Origin: a virus
Strand: one strand, 5' to 3'
Length of the DNA stretch: 31,006 nt
Virus record (IMG/VR): IMGVR_UViG_3300045926_000355
Span: 1-31,006 of that record
Shown here: positions 6,520 through 11,890 of the stretch, one piece after another
Position numbering within the stretch: position 1 is the stretch's first letter
Layout: each line of letters opens with the position of its first letter
Translations under genes and position numbers: made by a program
Notes under the pieces: model-generated
What the model saw: only the letters and a program-made list of their open reading frames with translations
What the model was told of the DNA's origin: nothing
Databases searched by the model: none

Positions 6520-7077
6520 CTAATGACCGTACGTGCTGACGGCGATGCGCACGGCGCCGCCTGTGTAGTGCTGCCAGAAGCGCCGGTGCAGCTCCTGCTT
6601 CGTGCGCTTGATCTGCACGCGCAGCTCGCGCATGAGGGGCACGCCGCCGGTATGAGCCGACCACTCCGCGCCTTGGGCTCGCGCCAGCAGCGCCTCCCGC
6701 CGGTTCGCGGCGATGTCGCTGCCGCAGGGATCACATGCCGCCCAGTCGCCCTCACTGAAGCTGGGCGGGCCTTCGCGCCCAGCCACGCGGAGCGTCGGGA
6801 AGCGGAAGGACTCACACGGGATGTTCCACGCCACCGGCCGGGCGGAGCAGAAGTCGCACGCCGCCATCCACGCCGCGCTCTCGCGGCGCAGGTCGAAGCC
6901 GTGCCAGCGCAGGCGCCAGATGTGATCGGCGTCCTGGTAGAGCACGCCGCGCGAGATCAGGTTGTCGCGGATGGAGCTGATGAAGCCGTGCACCTGTCCG
7001 TCGAGATCGACGGCGAAGCAGCCGTGGCCGCGCTCGTCGCGGGCCATGCCGAGATCGGAGTCGGGGCGGTCGGTCAT
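6520..7077 (-). CDS. Hypothetical protein with two CxxC knuckles
   Basis: 185 aa, not recognised. CDFC and CDPC, about 40 residues apart in the middle (near 75 and 115), could bind zinc. The C-terminal 50 residues are basic and helical (MRELRVQIKRTKQELHRRFW). The ATG at 7077 overlaps the upstream stop (ATGA). It sits after the small membrane protein group. Confidence 0.6.
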   Translation of the reverse strand: MTDRPDSDLGMARDERGHGCFAVDLDGQVHGFISSIRDNLISRGVLYQDADHIWRLRWHGFDLRRESAAWMAACDFCSARPVAWNIPCESFRFPTLRVAGREGPPSFSEGDWAACDPCGSDIAANRREALLARAQGAEWSAHTGGVPLMRELRVQIKRTKQELHRRFWQHYTGGAVRIAVSTYGH

Positions 7078-7265
7078 GGGTGCCTCCGGCGCCAGAGGGA
7101 GCGCAGCAGGTCGCGTGCGGTGATGCAGGCCAGCGCGATGAGCGCACAGGCGCCGACGAGGGCGCCGATGGCGACCCCGATCAGCGCGAGCGTGAGCACG
7201 AACGGCCACGCGCCCAGCAGCGTGATCAGGAGCGCGGCGAGGAGGAGGACGAGGATCGCGATCAT
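7074..7265 (-). CDS. Small membrane protein, two helices
   Basis: 63 aa. Two hydrophobic stretches fill most of the protein (MIAILVLLLAALLITLLGAW and VLTLALIGVAIGALVGACAL), and a short basic tail (RDLLRSLWRRRHP) should face the cytoplasm. Size and topology fit a holin or another phage membrane microprotein, but holins cannot be called from topology alone. It overlaps both neighbours by 4 nt and follows two other membrane proteins. Confidence 0.6.
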   Translation of the reverse strand: MIAILVLLLAALLITLLGAWPFVLTLALIGVAIGALVGACALIALACITARDLLRSLWRRRHP

Positions 7266-7429
7266 GTCTGCCCTCCCGTCTCGCGGATGGCCTGCGCGAG
7301 ATCGCGCAGTGAGGGTTCGAGCGGATGCGCCGCGGGTGGGCGTCTCCCGCGCTCCGCCCGCCACAGGGCGACGGCGAGGTTGATCGCCGTCAGGGCGAGG
7401 TTGAGCAGCAGCCAGCGGACGGGCGTCAT
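7262..7429 (-). CDS. Small single-helix membrane protein
   Basis: 55 aa. One N-terminal hydrophobic segment (WLLLNLALTAINLAVALW) after a short MTPVR, then a charged cytosolic-type tail. It overlaps both neighbours by 4 nt. Possible partner of the adjacent XhlA-like protein; function unknown. Confidence 0.55.
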   Translation of the reverse strand: MTPVRWLLLNLALTAINLAVALWRAERGRRPPAAHPLEPSLRDLAQAIRETGGQT

Positions 7430-7629
7430 GCTACGAACAGGCGCACGAGGACGCCCCCCGTCAGGACGACGTTGGTCCCGACCATCCACTTGAGCACCTT
7501 CACGTCGGCCTCGATGGTCGCCAGCCGCGAGTCGTAGGCCGCGACCTCCTCCGCCGCCTGTCGGGCCGTCTCCTCATCGACGTGCCCGGCGATGAGCGCC
7601 CGGTAGAGCGCCCCCAGCATCATTGCCAT
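7426..7629 (-). CDS. XhlA-like membrane-associated protein
   Basis: 67 aa. An amphipathic helix (EETARQAAEEVAAYDSRLAT) leads into DSRLATIEADVKVLKWM and a single C-terminal hydrophobic helix (VGTNVVLTGGVLVRLFV). Coiled coil plus terminal membrane anchor is the plan of the XhlA/haemolysin-type proteins found in phage lysis cassettes. AAGGAG lies 9 nt before ATG 7629. The three-gene membrane group suggests a lysis or envelope role, but no endolysin is adjacent. Confidence 0.45.
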   Translation of the reverse strand: MAMMLGALYRALIAGHVDEETARQAAEEVAAYDSRLATIEADVKVLKWMVGTNVVLTGGVLVRLFVA

Positions 7630-7635
7630 ACTCCA

Positions 7636-7824
7636 TTACTCCTTGTCATCACCAGTATACGGGTCCGCCGTGGCCGGTGTCGCCGCGGCGTGTTTCGCCC
7701 GTTTCTTGGCCTTCGCCGTCTTGCGTGCGAGCCACTCGGCTCGCGTGCTCGCGTTGCGGCCTTTCAGTTCGGCCCGCCCGTGCGTCTTGTAGGCGGACCG
7801 GGTGCGGTGGTCACGAATGCTCAC
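7636..7824 (-). CDS. Small basic hypothetical protein
   Basis: 62 aa, rich in Lys, Arg and Ala (ARKTAKAKKRAKHAA), perhaps nucleic-acid binding. GTG start overlaps the stop of the CxxCxxCC gene (GTGA). Not recognised. Confidence 0.5.
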   Translation of the reverse strand: MSIRDHRTRSAYKTHGRAELKGRNASTRAEWLARKTAKAKKRAKHAAATPATADPYTGDDKE

Positions 7825-8339
7825 CTCTCCTCCTCCGTTCTCCGCGTCTCCACCGCCATCGTGCGCTCGCCGTCGTCGGTCGAGAACACACCCAAGTCGT
7901 GCGTCCCTGGCGGCAGGTTGAAGCCCCCCAGCAGCGCCGGGTCGCCGATGAACACGCGCCGGTTGCCGGTCGCGACAATCACGTAGTGTCGGCCGTCGGC
8001 AATGAAGACGTCGATCAGCTCACGCAGCGCCGCGCGGGCGACGCCGGGGTAGCCGGGGTCCTCGTGAATCACCATGTTCGCGTTGTCCTTCGTCGTCGTC
8101 ACGACGCCGTGGATCTTCGCCGGGCTGAGGGACTCCGGCACCAGCCCCTGCAGCCAGAGGCACGCGAACTCACCACACACCGCAGGCCGCGTCTGGTGAT
8201 AGATGGCGCAGCCGGTCCCCTTGCGGGCGTGGACGCACCACTGGCCGCGCGGCTTGGACAGTTCGGGGACCTCCAGCACCTTGCAGCAGAGCGTGCAGCG
8301 GCCGCAGGTGCGGGTGACCGGGGTCAGCGCGATCCTCAT
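7821..8339 (-). CDS. YkgJ/FliB-like CxxCxxCC metal-cluster protein (copy A)
   Basis: 172 aa. The start CGRCTLCC (Cys12, 15, 18, 19) followed by WCVH, GCAIYHQTRPAVCGEFAC (Cys35, 44, 55, 60) is the signature of the PF03692 zinc/iron-chelating family: CxxCxxCC, then 'C.iYe.RP..Cr.F.C'. Members include YkgJ and the flagellin lysine methylase FliB; the phage role is unknown. The C-terminal half (PGYPGVARAALRELID...) may be a separate domain. ATG 8339 overlaps the previous stop. A second member lies at 9427. Confidence 0.75.
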   Translation of the reverse strand: MRIALTPVTRTCGRCTLCCKVLEVPELSKPRGQWCVHARKGTGCAIYHQTRPAVCGEFACLWLQGLVPESLSPAKIHGVVTTTKDNANMVIHEDPGYPGVARAALRELIDVFIADGRHYVIVATGNRRVFIGDPALLGGFNLPPGTHDLGVFSTDDGERTMAVETRRTEEER

Positions 8340-8638
8340 ACCACCTTCCGTTCGCCGTACCGGTGCGGCCCGGTGTGGTGCGCGGGACGGTTGCAGCGCC
8401 GGAAATGCCCCCGGGTGTAGCGGCCCATGCCGCACTGGATCGTGGAGTCTGGCTGGGCGGGCGGCAGGGCGTCGATCGCCGCCATGCCGCGCAGCGCCAT
8501 GCTGTGCGTGCAGGTGCCGTCGCAGCGGTCTTCGGGTGCCGTGCCGCTGGTGTAGCTGCAGTTGCACGAGAGGAGATCAGCGGCGTCCTCACACACCTGC
8601 CGCAGCAGGGTGATCGCCTCGGGGGTCAGTCCGTTCAT
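8336..8638 (-). CDS. Cys-rich hypothetical protein
   Basis: 100 aa. Six Cys with several His (CNCSYTSG, CDGTCTHSMALRG, then CGMGRYTRGHFRRCNRPAHH), suggesting a metal-binding fold. Not recognised. It overlaps its neighbours by 4 nt each. The AGGACAACGA leader lies 2 nt before its ATG, inside the end of the preceding gene. Confidence 0.55.
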   Translation of the reverse strand: MNGLTPEAITLLRQVCEDAADLLSCNCSYTSGTAPEDRCDGTCTHSMALRGMAAIDALPPAQPDSTIQCGMGRYTRGHFRRCNRPAHHTGPHRYGERKVV

Positions 8639-8880
8639 GGTCGTTGTCCTTTCGTGGCGCCCAGTCGGCGCCGGTCCTCGTTCGTTTGCTCCTCGGCGCG
8701 TGCGAAGGCCCGCGCCACCAGCCCGCGGCGCTGGACCTCGATGGTCAGGCGCCGCGCCTCGTCCTCGTGCTGCAGCTTCAACGCGACGAGTAGCTGCTCG
8801 ATCAGCTGGTCGTCGTCCATCGTGGCGGGTGGGCATAGCTCGCCAGGTACATGTACCCACCCGCAGTAGGGACAGGTCAC
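8635..8880 (-). CDS. Small protein with N-terminal zinc knuckle
   Basis: 81 aa. CPYC-GWVHVPGELC at the N-terminus gives three close Cys and a His, followed by a charged helix (DDDQLIEQLLVALKLQHEDEARRL) likely to form a coiled coil. GTG start. Its last codons encode the AGGACAACGA leader of the next gene. Confidence 0.55.
   Translation of the reverse strand: MTCPYCGWVHVPGELCPPATMDDDQLIEQLLVALKLQHEDEARRLTIEVQRRGLVARAFARAEEQTNEDRRRLGATKGQRP
8641..8650 (-). promoter_or_regulatory. AGGACAACGA start-associated leader, copy 1
   Basis: Ends 2 nt before ATG 8638; preceded by AA, giving AAAGGA as the Shine-Dalgarno. Confidence 0.6.
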
Positions 8881-8886
8881 GGCTCT

Positions 8887-9161
8887 TTACTCCGGGCGCT
8901 CGATCAGCCCGATGTACTCGACGTCTTCAATCGCGACCGCCGCCGCCTCCCAGCCGGTGGTGACACAGGTGGGATCGTCCTCTCGTTCAGCAGGGCGGCG
9001 TCCCAGCTCACGGCGATGGTGCGTGGCTTGTCGCGCAGTCTGTCCTCGGGGCTGTTGACGCTCAACGCCGTGCCCTCGGTCCCTGCGAAGACGACGGTGG
9101 ACGTCTGCCCGTCGCACACAGCAATATCTTTGCGGAGTCGTACGCGAATCTCTCGGCTCAT
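8887..9161 (-). pseudogene. Frameshifted small gene, unknown function
   Basis: ATG 9161 opens a protein (MSREIRVRLRKDIAVC ... TIAVSWDAALLNE) that loses sense near 8978-8985. From there another frame continues plausibly to the stop at 8887 (DDPTCVTTGWEAAAVAIEDV...). Restoring one base in the GAGAGGAC stretch would join them into about 91 aa. ATG 9161 has the full AGGACAACGA leader, so the gene was expressed. A lost G in a short run fits a sequencing error or a recent mutation; a programmed shift is less likely. Function not recognised. Confidence 0.55.
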
Positions 9162-9164
9162 GGC

Positions 9165-9174
9165 TCGTTGTCCT
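9165..9174 (-). promoter_or_regulatory. AGGACAACGA start-associated leader, copy 2
   Basis: Ends 3 nt before ATG 9161 and is preceded by GAG (GAGAGGACAACGAGCC-ATG). Confidence 0.6.
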
Positions 9175-9187
9175 CTCTGCGCCCGGC

Positions 9188-9430
9188 TCAGGGCGCGATG
9201 ATCATCCCGGTGTAGGTACGAATGCAGCGACGGCACACCCGCCGCCGCTGGGGGCTGTCAGGGAAGGCGATGGTGGTCACCTCCCGTTCACGCGTGCAGT
9301 CCTCGCAGACGCCGCGCCAGTAGCGGCGCCGCCGGGTGCGCGGCCGCGCCTGACAATCGGTGCAGACCGTCTGCCCGTGCAGCTGCGCCAAGGCGTCGAG
9401 CACATGATCGCCCTTGGCACACCGCGTCAT
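9188..9430 (-). CDS. Small multi-CxxC zinc-ribbon protein
   Basis: 80 aa with four Cys centres: Cys4, CTDC, CEDC and CRRC, separated by basic stretches (RPRTRRRRYW). CxxC pairs around a strongly basic loop suggest a zinc-ribbon nucleic-acid-binding protein. ATG 9430 overlaps the stop of the upstream CxxCxxCC gene. Not assigned to a family. Confidence 0.6.
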   Translation of the reverse strand: MTRCAKGDHVLDALAQLHGQTVCTDCQARPRTRRRRYWRGVCEDCTREREVTTIAFPDSPQRRRVCRRCIRTYTGMIIAP

Positions 9431-9891
9431 CGCTCGCCCCCGTCGTGGTCGTACGCCAGCGGGCGGTGACTGGTCGCCGGGGCCAGCGTGCGGCGCAGCG
9501 ACTGGTACGCCTCGTCGCTCGCTTGCAGGCGCATCATCCACAGGCCACGGCGCTGCCCCTCCTCGCCGCTCATATGCGTATCGAAGTGACTGCACCCGAA
9601 CGGCGCGACCGGGTGAATGCGGCAGGCCCCCTGCCGGTCGAGGAAGACACACCGGCCGTCTTTCATCCGCGGGGTGATCGTGCCCACCCGCAGCTGGGCC
9701 CCGGTCGCGCGGTTGCCCATGACGCCGCCGGGGCTGGCGACAAACAGGCTGCTCGCCTCACGGACGGTCTTGCCCAGGTACGCGGCAATCGCCTCCAGCT
9801 GGCCGGGGATGAGCGGCCCCGGCTGGCGGGTGCAGCAGGCCTGACACTCCGGGCAGGCGCAAGTCGTACGCTCGAAGGGAGGCGCGGTCAC
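9427..9891 (-). CDS. YkgJ/FliB-like CxxCxxCC metal-cluster protein (copy B)
   Basis: 154 aa from GTG 9891. The N-terminal CACPECQACC (Cys11, 13, 16, 19, 20) and the later CVFLDRQGACRIHPVAPFGC (Cys81, 90, 100) form the PF03692-type cluster 'CxxCxxCC ... C.fL...g.C.ih...P..C'. Compared with copy A at 7821 it has a longer insert, with LEAIAAYLGKTVREA resembling the family's helix between Cys groups. GTGA overlap on one side and ATGA on the other tie it into the operon. Metal binding likely; reaction unknown. Confidence 0.75.
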   Translation of the reverse strand: MTAPPFERTTCACPECQACCTRQPGPLIPGQLEAIAAYLGKTVREASSLFVASPGGVMGNRATGAQLRVGTITPRMKDGRCVFLDRQGACRIHPVAPFGCSHFDTHMSGEEGQRRGLWMMRLQASDEAYQSLRRTLAPATSHRPLAYDHDGGER

Positions 9892-10481
9892 GACGCCGCC
9901 TCCTGCCCCTTCTCCTTCGCCTCCTGCTGCCAGCGCCAGATCGCGTTGTTGATCGCGTTGATCCCGTCCCCGATGTTGGCGTGCCAGCGGAACTTGTCGC
10001 CCACGTTCACGCGTCCCTTCTCGCCGCGGGTTTCGACCATGCCCACGCAGCCCAGCGCCTCGGCCACCCGCCCGCAGTAGTCGCCGAAGTTCCCCGCGTA
10101 GCCGCGGCGGTCGGCCAGCTGGCGCAGCTTGCGCTCGATCAGCGCCAGCGTCTTGGACATGCGCGTGGCCTTCCGCGCGTCCACGGTGTAGACGTCGTGG
10201 TACAGCACGTCCCAGCCGTACACCGCGCCGTTGTGGCCGATGTGCTCCCGCAGGCGGCTCTTCTCGTCGCCCTGACAGCTGATGCGGAGGTTGCTGTAGA
10301 GGATCCCGTTGTCGTAGTCGTCGTCCACGCCGTAGACCACGTACTGGCCGTTCTCGTACTTCTGCGTGCAGACGCGCAGGCGGATGTGGAAGTAGGGCCC
10401 GTCGCCCCAGCCGGGGCTGCGCTCTTCCATGATGTGCAGGTACAGGGCCTGCGTCGGCTTGTTCGTGCGCTTGGTCGCCAT
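9888..10481 (-). CDS. Hypothetical protein
   Basis: 197 aa, not recognised. A beta-rich N-terminal half (DGPYFHIRLRVC...QYVVYGVDDDYDNGILYSN) and a helical C-terminal half (SKTLALIERKLRQLADRRGY). No catalytic motif seen. The start MATKRTNKP at ATG 10481 carries the AGGACAACGA leader. Upstream lie a GC hairpin and an AT-rich element dyad, so a new transcript may begin or be regulated here. Confidence 0.6.
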   Translation of the reverse strand: MATKRTNKPTQALYLHIMEERSPGWGDGPYFHIRLRVCTQKYENGQYVVYGVDDDYDNGILYSNLRISCQGDEKSRLREHIGHNGAVYGWDVLYHDVYTVDARKATRMSKTLALIERKLRQLADRRGYAGNFGDYCGRVAEALGCVGMVETRGEKGRVNVGDKFRWHANIGDGINAINNAIWRWQQEAKEKGQEAAS

Positions 10482-10484
10482 TGC

Positions 10485-10494
10485 TCGTTGTCCT
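10485..10494 (-). promoter_or_regulatory. AGGACAACGA start-associated leader, copy 3
   Basis: Ends 3 nt before ATG 10481; flanks AA and GCA match copies 1 and 5. Confidence 0.6.
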
Positions 10495-10499
10495 TTCGT

Positions 10500-10538
10500 C
10501 CGGGCGCGTCGTCGGGGCCTCCGTCCGCTCGCGCCCGG
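10500..10538 (-). promoter_or_regulatory. 9-bp GC hairpin in leader
   Basis: CCGGGCGCG pairs perfectly with CGCGCCCGG around 21 nt, directly upstream of the leader of the gene at 10481. It may slow read-through or shield the ribosome site. No T-run. Confidence 0.4.
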
Positions 10539-10557
10539 CTTGAGAGATGAGATGAAA

Positions 10558-10567
10558 CATATGCATC
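10558..10567 (-). repeat. GATGCATATG dispersed element, copy 3
   Basis: Forms the left arm of an 11-bp perfect inverted repeat with copy 4; lies in the gap between two minus-strand genes. Confidence 0.75.
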
Positions 10568-10575
10568 CTAGCATG

Positions 10576-10585
10576 GATGCATATG
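10576..10585 (+). repeat. GATGCATATG dispersed element, copy 4
   Basis: Right arm of the inverted repeat with copy 3 (6-nt spacer). Shares the 15-mer GATGCATATGCAAGT with copy 5 at 15776. Confidence 0.75.
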
Positions 10586-10590
10586 CAAGT

Positions 10591-10859
10591 CTACTGACGG
10601 CGCTTCGCCTCCGCCGCCGCCTCGCGGCGCTCGATCTCGGTCCAGTCCTCGCGCGCGTGCCGCGCCTCGTTGCAGCGGGCGCACAGCTGCGCCCCGTCCG
10701 GCCACGGCCACAGGGTCCAGTCCGGCGTCAGGGACACCGGCAGCTGACACTGCGTACAGCGTACGGGGCGAAGTAGCGCCGCTGCAGCGTCTCCGCCAGC
10801 CACGCCGGGTCGCCCGGCGCGTACTGGCTCGCGACCTCCACGTTGTGCTGGTGTCTCAT
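10591..10859 (-). pseudogene. Frameshifted zinc-knuckle protein gene
   Basis: ATG 10859 opens MRHQHNVEVASQYAPGD...LQRRYFAP and would stop after 43 aa. One base earlier, another frame continues VRCTQCQLPVSL...WPDGAQLCARCNEARH to the stop at 10591, giving a CxxC...CxxC knuckle. The switch point is a GCCCC run (near 10764-10770); one extra C would restore about 89 aa. The full protein looks like a small HNH-like or zinc-ribbon phage protein, without a certain HNH motif. ATGA overlap with the upstream gene supports the start. Confidence 0.6.
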
Positions 10860-11014
10860 GCTCGTGTCCTCCCTTCACGCCACAGGGCCAGCCCCACCGC
10901 CAGCCACAGCCCCGCGGCCTCTGCCGCGGCCTCTGCCAGCATCCCCCACGCCACCGGCTCGCTGACAGGCAGCGGGCCGGTGTAGAGCGTCAGCACCCAC
11001 GCCAGCGTCAGCAT
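10856..11014 (-). CDS. Small membrane protein
   Basis: 52 aa. A hydrophobic N-terminus (LTLAWVLTLYTG) and a second segment (AEAAGLWLAVGLALW) before a basic end (REGRTRA). One or two helices. ATG lies 1 nt after the previous stop; its own stop overlaps the broken zinc-knuckle gene. Not recognised. Confidence 0.5.
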   Translation of the reverse strand: MLTLAWVLTLYTGPLPVSEPVAWGMLAEAAAEAAGLWLAVGLALWREGRTRA

Positions 11015-11015
11015 G

Positions 11016-11333
11016 TCACTGGCACCCGTTGTCGAAACAGCTGCACTCCCCCCGCTCCGCGCGGTACTCGGTGCCGCAGGCCTCGCACCGGCGATACAGC
11101 CCCGCGGGCAGCTCGCCGCGGTCCATCCACGCCTTGGACGCGTCCACGTACCGCTGCCGCTCGACGGTGCCCAGACAGCCGTCCATCGGGCCGCGGGCGC
11201 CCACCGGGAACGGCAGGCGCCCCTCGATGCGCTCCGGGCCGTAGACGCCCGGCACCTGCCAGTAGAACAGCAGCGCCCAGTTGCCCCACTCCACCCGCCG
11301 CTCCGCCGCCGCGTTGATCGTCGTGTCACGCAT
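11016..11333 (-). CDS. Hypothetical protein with C-terminal Cys cluster
   Basis: 105 aa. An N-terminal Trp/Phe-rich part (WGNWALLFYWQVPGVYG) and a C-terminal CEACGTEYRAERGECSC plus C, five Cys in 22 residues, probably a zinc ribbon. Start MRDTTINAA at 11333 has the AGGACAACGA leader. Not recognised. Confidence 0.6.
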   Translation of the reverse strand: MRDTTINAAAERRVEWGNWALLFYWQVPGVYGPERIEGRLPFPVGARGPMDGCLGTVERQRYVDASKAWMDRGELPAGLYRRCEACGTEYRAERGECSCFDNGCQ

Positions 11334-11335
11334 GA

Positions 11336-11345
11336 TCGTTGTCCT
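11336..11345 (-). promoter_or_regulatory. AGGACAACGA start-associated leader, copy 4
   Basis: Ends 2 nt before ATG 11333, with GAG upstream. Confidence 0.6.
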
Positions 11346-11379
11346 CTCCGATGCTGGCCTGTGGCCGTGTCTCCGCTCC

Positions 11380-11405
11380 GCCCTGCGAGCCGGGGCCCGC
11401 AGGGC
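11380..11405 (-). terminator. Hairpin after the Ala/Pro-rich gene
   Basis: Perfect 8-bp stem, GCCCTGCG with CGCAGGGC, around 10 nt, 17 nt beyond the stop at 11422. A similar GCCCTGCGGG core recurs in the hairpin at 11857-11872. No T-run. Confidence 0.4.
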
Positions 11406-11421
11406 GACGTGGAACCACGAC

Positions 11422-11781
11422 CTAGAACGGGTCGAACTCCGGCGCCACCGGCTTGGCGGGCGCCACCGCAGGCGCCGCCGTGGGCTGGGCAGGCGCCGCG
11501 TCCCTGATGCCCGCCGCGTTGATCCGGAACCGTCCCGCCCGCGCCGCTGCCGCTGCCTTGGGCGTCCGGCCCGCCAGCGGTCGCTGGACAGGCGCCGCGG
11601 CCACAGGCTCCTGAGGCACACTCACCGGCCGAACGTCGCCCACCGGGCCCGCCACGGGCTCCTGTGCGGCCTCTGGCGCCACCGGCCGGACGTCCCTGAT
11701 CTCGATGTCGCCCGGCCGGAACGGCCGCGACAGCAGCTCCTGAAACGTCGCTTTCAGCTCGACCACAAATTCGTATGTCAT
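11422..11781 (-). CDS. Ala/Pro-rich protein with acidic-aromatic C-terminal tip
   Basis: 119 aa. A short structured start (MTYEFVVELKATFQELLSRP) is followed by a long Ala/Pro/Val-rich, probably disordered region with a repeated DVRPV motif. The protein ends PEFDPF. That ending resembles the acidic 'D-x-P-F' tip by which bacterial SSB proteins recruit partners, but no OB fold is visible. It sits one gene after DUF932 in the early operon and carries the AGGACAACGA leader. Function not known. Confidence 0.55.
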   Translation of the reverse strand: MTYEFVVELKATFQELLSRPFRPGDIEIRDVRPVAPEAAQEPVAGPVGDVRPVSVPQEPVAAAPVQRPLAGRTPKAAAAARAGRFRINAAGIRDAAPAQPTAAPAVAPAKPVAPEFDPF

Positions 11782-11784
11782 TGC

Positions 11785-11794
11785 TCGTTGTCCT
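11785..11794 (-). promoter_or_regulatory. AGGACAACGA start-associated leader, copy 5
   Basis: Ends 3 nt before ATG 11781 (GAGAGGACAACGAGCA-ATG). Confidence 0.6.
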
Positions 11795-11856
11795 CTCCGT
11801 TGCATCCGGTCCCGGTATGGGCCCGCCTCAGGCCCGCAGGCCTCAGGGGAGCCCAC

Positions 11857-11872
11857 CCGCCCCGCAGGGCGG
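11857..11872 (-). terminator. Hairpin after DUF932 gene
   Basis: CCGCCC pairs with GGGCGG around CGCA, 19 nt beyond the stop at 11891. A weaker stem with the same loop lies at 11830-11843. Together they could reduce read-through; no T-run. Confidence 0.35.
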
Positions 11873-11890
11873 ATGGGGCCTTGCCCGCGC

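Noticed and set aside
8846-8857. 12-bp palindrome GGTACATGTACC
   Set aside because: Inside a coding region at codons for Val-His-Val-Pro; no second copy noticed.
9427-10566. 379-codon frame extending the second CxxCxxCC gene upstream
   Set aside because: The upstream part overlaps the gene at 9888-10481, which has its own leader. GTG 9891 with a GTGA overlap is the better start.
10764-10770. Programmed -1 frameshift at GCCCCG
   Set aside because: Not a standard slippery heptamer, no obvious downstream structure checked, and a second gene shows the same one-base loss. Sequence error or mutation is simpler.
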